NCBI GenBank assembly: GCA_020720705.1
Contig: DYOJ01000023.1
Location: forward strand, 1 to 13,169
Reading direction: 5' to 3'
DNA: 13,169 bases
Origin: Acetofilamentum sp.
GTDB lineage: Bacteria > Bacteroidota > Bacteroidia > Bacteroidales > JAADGE01
The position numbers were made by a program, and so were the translations under genes. Below the pieces are notes generated by a model. It searched no databases. It worked only from the letters and a program-made list of their open reading frames with translations, and was not told the origin of the DNA. This document shows, in pieces, positions 1 to 5,646 of this stretch; position 1 is the first letter of the stretch, and each line of letters begins with the position of its first letter.

Positions 1-634
1 AATCATCATTAACGATTTTATACATTTTATCACTTTTAAACATTCCTTCAATGTCATTTAACCAGTTATTTGCAATTTGTGCAAACTTTGGATTTAATTC
101 AGTTCCAACTGCGTGCCTATTAAGTGAATGCGAAGCAATTAAAGTTGTTCCAATTCCTAAAAATGGGTCTAAAACTGTGTCATTTTCATTTGAATACATT
201 TTGATTAGGCGTTCAGCAAGTTTTACCGGATAAACTGCGCCGTGTTCAAGTTGATATTTATTTCGTGGTGATGATAAATCATTCCAAACAGGATTTAGTA
301 ATTCATCTTCATTTACAACATTTTTAGAAAGCAAAGCCCACTCTGTCGGTGTTAAACCATTGAAACCGATTTTTTTCTTTTTCTCTTCGTTTTCAATTTC
401 TCGTTTTACAATATATTCTGTTTGAGGTTCTTCCACTTTATTATTATGTTCGTTTCGCATTTTTTCTATGAAATTATCCCAAACATCATTTTTTACAATT
501 CGTCTTGCACCACCAATTTTTACTGACGGTATTACTTCGTTTGTAATATATCTTTTAACTGTAATTTCAGAAACTTTAAGCAATTCTGCTGCTTCTTTAA
601 CAGTCAATAATTCATCTTGTTGTTTTGTATCCAT
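1..634 (-). CDS. HTH-fused DNA methyltransferase (N6-adenine/N4-cytosine type), C-terminus beyond window
   Basis: 211 codons are visible from the ATG at 634 and no stop is reached before the left edge. Residues about 9-52 form an excisionase/MerR-like helix-turn-helix (LLTVKEAAELLKVSEITVKRY, then a wing with KIGGARR). After a charged linker (about 60-90) comes a methyltransferase motif-X-like stretch (HGAVYPVKLAERL, about 131-143) and the AdoMet-binding motif I DPFLGIGTT (about 155-163), followed by an acidic ELN as in motif II. No DPPY/SPPY catalytic motif lies before motif I, so it should lie in the missing part, giving the order X-I-II-IV; the target base is therefore unknown. It probably belongs to a restriction-modification or solitary methylation system, with any partner to the left. 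Base composition is AT-rich (about 31% GC by hand count over 600 bases) against 41-45% in samples from the core genes, which fits an acquired gene. The start is the first ATG after an A/T-rich leader with a good promoter just upstream. The methyltransferase call is firm; the regulatory role of the HTH is inferred. Confidence 0.85.
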   Translation of the reverse strand, partial: MDTKQQDELLTVKEAAELLKVSEITVKRYITNEVIPSVKIGGARRIVKNDVWDNFIEKMRNEHNNKVEEPQTEYIVKREIENEEKKKKIGFNGLTPTEWALLSKNVVNEDELLNPVWNDLSSPRNKYQLEHGAVYPVKLAERLIKMYSNENDTVLDPFLGIGTTLIASHSLNRHAVGTELNPKFAQIANNWLNDIEGMFKSDKMYKIVNDD

Positions 635-647
635 TTTATAATTTTTA

Positions 648-699
648 AAAGTATCTTTTAGTATCAATGTTGCAAAGTTAAGATACTAATTGATACTTT
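648..699. promoter_or_regulatory. Nested phased palindrome, likely operator of the HTH-methyltransferase gene
   Basis: Four copies of a six-base half-site form two nested inverted repeats with one common centre at 673.5: AGTATC at 650-655 and 660-665, GATACT at 682-687 and 692-697. The arms extend to 648-665 and 682-699 with 16 of 18 positions complementary, around a 16-base centre. Neighbouring half-sites are 10 bp apart and the inner pair about 22 bp apart, so all four would face the same side of the helix. One pair of half-sites lies between the -33 and -7 boxes of the minus-strand promoter and the other covers the likely transcription start. The gene's own mRNA would carry only one arm, so a DNA-binding role is more likely than an RNA hairpin. 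Binding by the HTH of the encoded protein is inferred. Confidence 0.65.
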
Positions 700-703
700 C
701 AAA
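673..703 (-). promoter_or_regulatory. Bacteroidota-type promoter of the HTH-methyltransferase gene
   Basis: On the minus strand a -33 TTTG (700-703) is followed after 19 bp by TAACTTTG (673-680), an exact match to the Bacteroidota -7 consensus TAnnTTTG. Transcription would start near 666-668, leaving a leader of about 32 bases before the ATG at 634. The box lies between the stop of the upstream glycosyltransferase (711) and this gene, so the methyltransferase can be expressed independently of the glycan operon. Confidence 0.65.
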
Positions 704-710
704 TTTTCGC

Positions 711-1781
711 TCATTTATTATTTTTGTTTTTCTGTTTTAACATTTTTACAACTGTTTCCGCCCATGTTTCGGGTGATATTTTCTCTGAGTTCTTTACACT
801 ATGTTTGCTCATTTCCAATAATTTCTGTTCGGGAAGATTCATTATTTTTTGTAATACGGATTTGAGTGCGGGTATGTTGTTTTCTTTGAAATAATAGCCA
901 TTGACACCTTCTTCCAGAAAAAAACTTGCTGCTCCGACTTGTTCCGAGCATAAAAGAGGCATCCCCGCTGCTGCCATTTCGTGAACGGATACTCCCCACG
1001 GTTCAAATAAACTTGGAAGAATATACACACCCGAGTTTTCGATAAGAGCCTGCATGTCTTTGGGTTGCACAAATCCTAAGTGTGTAATTTTTGGGTGTAT
1101 TGCACGTTGTTCGTATAAGTTACCTGTTCCTGCGCATACCAATTCCCATTCGGTGGGAGATTCGTTTTGTAACTCTATGAAAGCCTGCCACATCGGTAGT
1201 ATTCCTTTTTGAGCAATGTATCGTCCGACATACAGTACTTTTTTGGGAAAGTGTTTTTGTTTTTGTTCCAAAGATTTTGAATAAAATTCTGAAAATAATT
1301 TAGTATCAGCAGAATAGAACCCGGTATAAATGGATAGTTCCGGGAAGTGAAGTTTTAGGGCATACCTTTTTTGTGGTGTTCCGGGTACCCATGCGAGCGT
1401 AAATTTATTTCTGATAAAAAAAGGACTGAGCAAAGATGCTATGCGTTGTTTGCCTGTTCCGTTCCAATGATTGTCGAGCGATAAGACCGTGATTGAGCGT
1501 TTTTTGAAATATTTTGCCGTCTTTAAATAACCTTTATCAATCCAACCGCTTACGATGATAATGTCGGGCTGAATGTGTCCGGCAAGCTCAAGCAATTGTT
1601 CGTCTGTATAAGTTCTGCGTTCGTAAAATGTTACCCCGTTCAGTGCTCTGAATTTGAACGGAGCTTCTTCGTTAACAGGGTATCTCACAATGTGAACCTC
1701 CATATTTTTCCGAACCAACGCTTCAACTCCTGCTAAAACATATTCGGCTATTTCGGTATAAAGAAAGAGTATTTTTGACAT
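711..1781 (-). CDS. Glycosyltransferase family 4 (GT-B fold)
   Basis: 356 aa; transfers a sugar from a nucleotide-sugar donor to a glycan or lipid-linked acceptor at the cytoplasmic face. The C-terminal half carries the GT4 signature: KVLYVGRYIAQKG (181-193), a donor-site strand WELVCAGTG (about 212-220), GFVQPKDMQALIENS (236-250), and the E-x7-E element EPWGVSVHE (260-268) followed by AAAGMPLLCS. The N-terminal acceptor domain is diverged and gives no substrate. There is no signal peptide or membrane span. Its ATG lies 6 bp after the stop of the O-antigen ligase-like gene, so the two are probably one transcript and one pathway (O-antigen, capsule or another surface glycan). Donor and acceptor cannot be told. 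Family assignment is firm. Confidence 0.9.
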   Translation of the reverse strand: MSKILFLYTEIAEYVLAGVEALVRKNMEVHIVRYPVNEEAPFKFRALNGVTFYERRTYTDEQLLELAGHIQPDIIIVSGWIDKGYLKTAKYFKKRSITVLSLDNHWNGTGKQRIASLLSPFFIRNKFTLAWVPGTPQKRYALKLHFPELSIYTGFYSADTKLFSEFYSKSLEQKQKHFPKKVLYVGRYIAQKGILPMWQAFIELQNESPTEWELVCAGTGNLYEQRAIHPKITHLGFVQPKDMQALIENSGVYILPSLFEPWGVSVHEMAAAGMPLLCSEQVGAASFFLEEGVNGYYFKENNIPALKSVLQKIMNLPEQKLLEMSKHSVKNSEKISPETWAETVVKMLKQKNKNNK

Positions 1782-1787
1782 CGGAAA

Positions 1788-3062
1788 TTATTTTTTTGTG
1801 AATGCTTGGTCAGATAATAGCGCTAGTATCGTAACTATAATAATTGTAAACGGATTTAAAGATGCCGCAAGCCATGCTTCAACATTGGACGAAAATAATA
1901 CGATTATCAGAACCGGCACACCAAACGGTGATTGTTTGATAGATTTTGAAAACATGGTACCCCAAGCAACCAAAAAAGCGATTCCGCCCATGAATCCGGT
2001 GTCCATTAAAATTGTGAGATATGAATTATGAGTATTCCCTTGATGGTTTAGGAGGTTTAACACTATTTCTACTTCTTCTTTGTGAAACCAATATTCCGAA
2101 TAGCCGAAGCCCATACCGAATATCGGGTTAAGTTTAATTTGTTCCCAAGCAAATTCATAAGCAACTATTCGACCGGAACCGTTTTCCAGAGTTTGAGCAC
2201 GCAAATACTCTCCCAAACCGATTTGGTATAGCCAACCGATAATGTTTTCCATAAAAAAGAATGATAAAAAAACGACTACAACGCCGGCAGCTACGAACGG
2301 ATTTTTTTTTCGCACAGAATAATCCAACGCATAAAACATGGTTACCGAAAGCAATGCTCCGCGCGAAGCACATAAGAGTACAGAAATGATTATCAAAGCA
2401 TTGACAACGATACGGTCTTTTCTTGAAAATAAATGAGGATGATGGTGCTTGATAATGCCCCACAACATATTATAAAGCAAAGAAAAAATACCGACACCGT
2501 TAGGATTGCCGAAAACGCCCGAATATCGTTCGGCATAAATGGCAAACTCCGGCTGAATAACACGCATCACCAAACCAAGCAGCAATACCAAAGCTCCCGT
2601 GTAAACCAAGCCAAGCAAAAACATATTTTTGTTCGTACGTAACAAAAAACTTACAAACGAAGGCACAACTAACAAAAGTAAAAAATAGGACAAGGTTTTT
2701 TGTGCAGCATCAAAGATAATCGGACTGAATGTCAAACTAATGACAGAAATTGCTATAAACGGGATAAAATACTGATAACTCCGGTTTAAGTTTAGTATGC
2801 CTTTTTGTGATGCAAAATAAACCAAGAGCAAAACATATAATATTTTTACAATTGAGGCAGATTCAAAGCCACCGCGAGCATCGGATAAAATCAAGACAAA
2901 CCAAAATCCCAAAAAAATAATTAAGTATTTGAACTTTCCCCCTAAAATAAAGAGCGTAGCCGGTACCAATACATACAACGAAGCCGAAAATAAATATCCC
3001 GCAACAAACCAAAGTCCGATAACATTGGTCAATTGACGATTGTATTTGAGATATTTAAACAT
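1788..3062 (-). CDS. O-antigen ligase / polymerase (WaaL/Wzy)-like membrane protein
   Basis: 424 aa from the ATG at 3062; a polytopic inner-membrane protein of about ten or more hydrophobic segments. Family marks include FGNPNG (184-189), CASRGALL (231-238), the loop GSGR followed by an aromatic-rich stretch (295-305) and LNPIFGMGFG (311-320), and NTHNSYL (343-349) with the histidine H345 usual in this family before DTGFMGG. These fit the large periplasmic loop and following helix of the Wzy_C/O-antigen ligase family, which joins or polymerises lipid-linked glycans in the periplasm. Ligase and polymerase roles cannot be separated on sequence. A TTG at 3137 would add 25 residues, but a good promoter lies inside that extension with its predicted RNA start downstream of the TTG, so the ATG is chosen. 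First gene of a unit with the glycosyltransferase. Confidence 0.85.
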   Translation of the reverse strand: MFKYLKYNRQLTNVIGLWFVAGYLFSASLYVLVPATLFILGGKFKYLIIFLGFWFVLILSDARGGFESASIVKILYVLLLVYFASQKGILNLNRSYQYFIPFIAISVISLTFSPIIFDAAQKTLSYFLLLLVVPSFVSFLLRTNKNMFLLGLVYTGALVLLLGLVMRVIQPEFAIYAERYSGVFGNPNGVGIFSLLYNMLWGIIKHHHPHLFSRKDRIVVNALIIISVLLCASRGALLSVTMFYALDYSVRKKNPFVAAGVVVVFLSFFFMENIIGWLYQIGLGEYLRAQTLENGSGRIVAYEFAWEQIKLNPIFGMGFGYSEYWFHKEEVEIVLNLLNHQGNTHNSYLTILMDTGFMGGIAFLVAWGTMFSKSIKQSPFGVPVLIIVLFSSNVEAWLAASLNPFTIIIVTILALLSDQAFTKK

Positions 3063-3084
3063 TTGCGCTCGTAAATAATTCGGA

Positions 3085-3114
3085 CAAAAGTAGAAAAAAT
3101 CCGACAACGGCAAA
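3085..3114 (-). promoter_or_regulatory. Promoter of the O-antigen ligase-like / glycosyltransferase unit
   Basis: Minus-strand TTTG (3111-3114) and TACTTTTG (3085-3092, exact TAnnTTTG) are separated by 18 bp. Transcription would start near 3079, about 16 bases before the ATG at 3062. This decides the start of that gene, because the alternative TTG at 3137 would not be transcribed from here. Confidence 0.55.
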
Positions 3115-3159
3115 GAGGCATAAGTCGAATTGTTCAAAATCTTAAAAAAACATAAAGGA

Positions 3160-3190
3160 TTGTATATCGCTGTATATTTTTGTAATTTTG
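3160..3190 (+). promoter_or_regulatory. Promoter of the exported protein gene at 3230
   Basis: TTG at 3160-3162 and TAATTTTG at 3183-3190 (exact TAnnTTTG) are 20 bp apart. The RNA start would fall near 3196, with a leader of about 34 bases before the ATG at 3230. The -7 box abuts a second, oppositely directed TAnnTTTG match (3191-3198, minus strand) that has no evident -33 partner. Confidence 0.55.
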
Positions 3191-3229
3191 CAAAGATAAT
3201 ATCGTTATTTATGTAAAATCCTTAGATTT

Positions 3230-4486
3230 ATGAAGAAAATACTTTCATTCGCACTTTTTGTCCTTATGCTAAATATGGTGTATGCCACCCATATCTTAAT
3301 TCCTATGGACGAAAATCAAAAAAATCATATAAAAGCCTATGGGATAACTTATTGGGTGTTGCAAAATAATGTTGAGGCAAATTGGTTGCTCAATTACAGG
3401 GGCGGAAGTTTTAGCATGGAATATAATAAAGATATTGAAAATGAATGTGTTATACGTGGTGTAAGTTATGAAATCATTTCAGATGCACAAATGAATATGA
3501 TTTATAACGAAATTACGCGTCCGGAAATAAATATGGACAAAATTAAACTCGAAAAAGCCCCCAAAGTTGCCGTGTATGCACCTGACGGTAACCAACCTTG
3601 GGACGATGCCGTTACACTCGTTTTGTCTTATGCCGAAATACCTTACGACCGTATTTACGATGAAGAAATTGTAAGAGGAGACCTCTCTAAATATGATTGG
3701 TTGCATTTGCATCACGAGGATTTTACCGGACAATACGGAAAATTTTACGGTTCTTATCGAAATGCACCCTGGTACCGCGAGCAGCAACGTCAAGCTGAAG
3801 AAGATGCCGCAAAATTAGGATTCTCAAAAGTTTCAACTTTAAAACTTTTTGTTGCCAAACGTATCAAAGAATATATTTTTAACGGAGGATTTCTGTTTGC
3901 AATGTGTTCAGCAACAGACTCTTATGAAATAGCCTTGGCTGCCGAGAACACCGATATTTGTGAATCTATGTTTGACGGCGACGCCTCGGACCCTGCCGCT
4001 CAAAGTAAACTTGATTATTCGCAAACATTGGCTTTTCGTGATTTTACCATAAGTCGAAATCCTTCCGAATATGAATTTTCTGACATAGATGTAACGGCAT
4101 CAAGGCGAGTTGATAAAAATTCTGATTATTTTATGCTGTTTGAATACTCTGCAAAATGGGACCCAATACCTGCGATGCTTTGTCAAAATCACACTAAAAT
4201 TGTGAAAGGTTTTATGGGACAAACAACCTCATTCAATAAAAAACTGATAAAACCAAATGTATTGATTATGGGCGAATTAAAGTCGAAAGATGAGGCAAGA
4301 TACATTCACGGAGAACTTGGTAAGGGAACTTGGACTTTCTACGGCGGACACGACCCCGAAGATTATCAGCACTTTGTGGGCGACCCCAAAACGGAGCTTG
4401 CATTACATCCAAACTCACCCGGATACAGATTGATATTGAACAATATACTATTCCCGGCTGCGAAAAAGAAGAAATTGAAAACCTAA
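3230..4486 (+). CDS. Exported conserved Bacteroidota protein, possibly GATase-like (often labelled asparagine synthetase B)
   Basis: 418 aa. A Sec signal peptide is clear: MKK, a hydrophobic core, and VYA before a likely cleavage after residue 19. The mature protein starts with HILIPMDENQKNH. A strand-rich middle, KVAVYAPDG (112-120), followed by PYDRIYDEEI (138-147) and LSKYDWLHLHHEDF (152-165), leads to GGFLFAMCSATD (219-230) with a possible nucleophile-like C226, and later to GGHDPED (372-378). This layout resembles class-I glutamine-amidotransferase-like (ThuA/BPL_N-type) folds, which is my inference. I recall close relatives in Bacteroidota carrying the name asparagine synthetase B, but the hallmarks of AsnB (Cys2 N-terminal nucleophile, SGGxDS ATP motif) are not present and a signal peptide would be out of place. 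True function unknown. Its stop shares bases with the stop of the convergent arginase-fold gene. Confidence 0.8.
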   Translation: MKKILSFALFVLMLNMVYATHILIPMDENQKNHIKAYGITYWVLQNNVEANWLLNYRGGSFSMEYNKDIENECVIRGVSYEIISDAQMNMIYNEITRPEINMDKIKLEKAPKVAVYAPDGNQPWDDAVTLVLSYAEIPYDRIYDEEIVRGDLSKYDWLHLHHEDFTGQYGKFYGSYRNAPWYREQQRQAEEDAAKLGFSKVSTLKLFVAKRIKEYIFNGGFLFAMCSATDSYEIALAAENTDICESMFDGDASDPAAQSKLDYSQTLAFRDFTISRNPSEYEFSDIDVTASRRVDKNSDYFMLFEYSAKWDPIPAMLCQNHTKIVKGFMGQTTSFNKKLIKPNVLIMGELKSKDEARYIHGELGKGTWTFYGGHDPEDYQHFVGDPKTELALHPNSPGYRLILNNILFPAAKKKKLKT

Positions 4487-5646
4487 TTCAATTTTCGGAA
4501 ATAACGCCACCATAAATCCGGAATCTCATTTAGGGATGCCTGATTAAAAGTCTCTTCGTGGCAGGATACAAGCATCATTTTTTTTTGGGATTTGACAACA
4601 TAAGGCACTTGAACCCACCAGCGCATTGTGCGCGGCGATTGGTAGAAAATAATGTCCTCGCCGAGAATTTCGGATTTTACGATATATTGTTTGTAGCCCT
4701 TCATTTTAACGGCGGGGTAGTCTTTCTGTCGCATATAAACACCTTGTATAAAGTGCCATATAATTTGAGCCGACAATTGAGCCGTTCGTCCTCTTTCGTC
4801 AAATTCCGGATTCATTTCAAACAGTCCGAAACTGCTCAGGCGGTCGCTCATGCCGGCGTATTTAGCAAGTTGGCAGGCTTCTTCGCCGTAAAATCCGTGA
4901 ACAGATGCTTGGTTGTGTGCCGGCGCATCAGTCATTCGTACACTTGAAATATCAAAACTAAAAAAATCGGCATCGCGCAAATAAGGCTCTGTAATACGCA
5001 TATCGGCTCTCGCTTCGCCCAACCGAACGGCATCAAAATATAAATCAAACATCACCGTTTTGTCCATATTTGGAGTATAATAGGACTGATAACCGATATT
5101 TGTCAAATTAAAAAGATACTTTGATTTTGAGGTAACAATTTGACTAACAAAAGATTCAGACAAAACATTTTCTTCCGGATTGTTCAAATCAAGCCTTGCA
5201 TCCGCAGTTACGATATTGTATAAACGCCGACGTTTTTCGTAAGCCTGTGCCACCGGAAAACTCAAATCTTGCGTTCCGCCGATGATAACAGGAATGATAT
5301 TATTTTGAAGCAGATATGAAACTGTGTCTCGAACAGAAAAGTAACTGTCTTTTACGGTTTTACCCTGTTTCAAATTTCCTAAATCAATGATTCTAAGGGT
5401 ATCAAACGGTTTGTAAAGTGCGTATAGTTCAGCCCTGACGGCATCGGGGGCTAAGGCTGCACCTTTGTTTGAGGAGTTCCTGTCTTCCGGAACTCCTATT
5501 ATCGCAATGTCGTATAAGTTTGTATTTTTTTCAAATTCGGGCGTAAAATTTTTGGCTATATTGTGCATAAGCGCATCCGCACGATGCCTGCTCGTGTAAG
5601 TATCAGCTTGGATATTTACATCAGAAAAATAATCTTTACTTATCAT
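4483..5646 (-). CDS. Arginase/formimidoylglutamase-fold protein with degenerate metal site and C-terminal extension
   Basis: 387 aa. Arginase-superfamily landmarks occur in order: IIGVPEDRNSSNKGAALAPDAVR (49-71; split by the usual gap), GGTQDLSFP (123-131), DARLDL (149-154), FSFDISSVRMTDAPA (229-243) and FEMNPEFDERGRTAQLSA (276-293). Active enzymes hold two Mn ions with GGxH, DAHxD and SxDxD. Here the first His is Q126, the His of DAHxD is R151 and the second Asp of SxDxD is S234, while D149, D153 and D232 remain. Ureohydrolase activity is therefore doubtful. Residues about 300-387, rich in aromatic and basic residues (TMRWWVQVPYV at 340-350), go beyond the usual ~300-aa family length. The ATG overlaps the topA stop (ATGA, 5643-5646), so it is translated from the topA transcript. 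No separate promoter is seen. Annotation as formimidoylglutamase would overstate the evidence. Confidence 0.8.
   Translation of the reverse strand: MISKDYFSDVNIQADTYTSRHRADALMHNIAKNFTPEFEKNTNLYDIAIIGVPEDRNSSNKGAALAPDAVRAELYALYKPFDTLRIIDLGNLKQGKTVKDSYFSVRDTVSYLLQNNIIPVIIGGTQDLSFPVAQAYEKRRRLYNIVTADARLDLNNPEENVLSESFVSQIVTSKSKYLFNLTNIGYQSYYTPNMDKTVMFDLYFDAVRLGEARADMRITEPYLRDADFFSFDISSVRMTDAPAHNQASVHGFYGEEACQLAKYAGMSDRLSSFGLFEMNPEFDERGRTAQLSAQIIWHFIQGVYMRQKDYPAVKMKGYKQYIVKSEILGEDIIFYQSPRTMRWWVQVPYVVKSQKKMMLVSCHEETFNQASLNEIPDLWWRYFRKLN

Noticed and set aside
648..699. The palindrome as a Rho-independent terminator of the glycosyltransferase transcript
   Set aside because: The stem is AT-rich with a 16-base loop and only a short T-run. 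The nested, phased half-sites and the promoter inside it fit an operator better, although some termination of read-through RNA cannot be excluded.
4493..4523. A 7-bp stem (TTTCGGA / TCCGGAA) after the exported protein gene as a terminator
   Set aside because: One pair is a G-U wobble, the loop is 17 bases, no T-run follows, and the bases are coding on the minus strand.
4558..4947. A 129-codon open frame on the plus strand
   Set aside because: It mirrors the conserved arginase-fold gene on the minus strand and shows no protein-family features.
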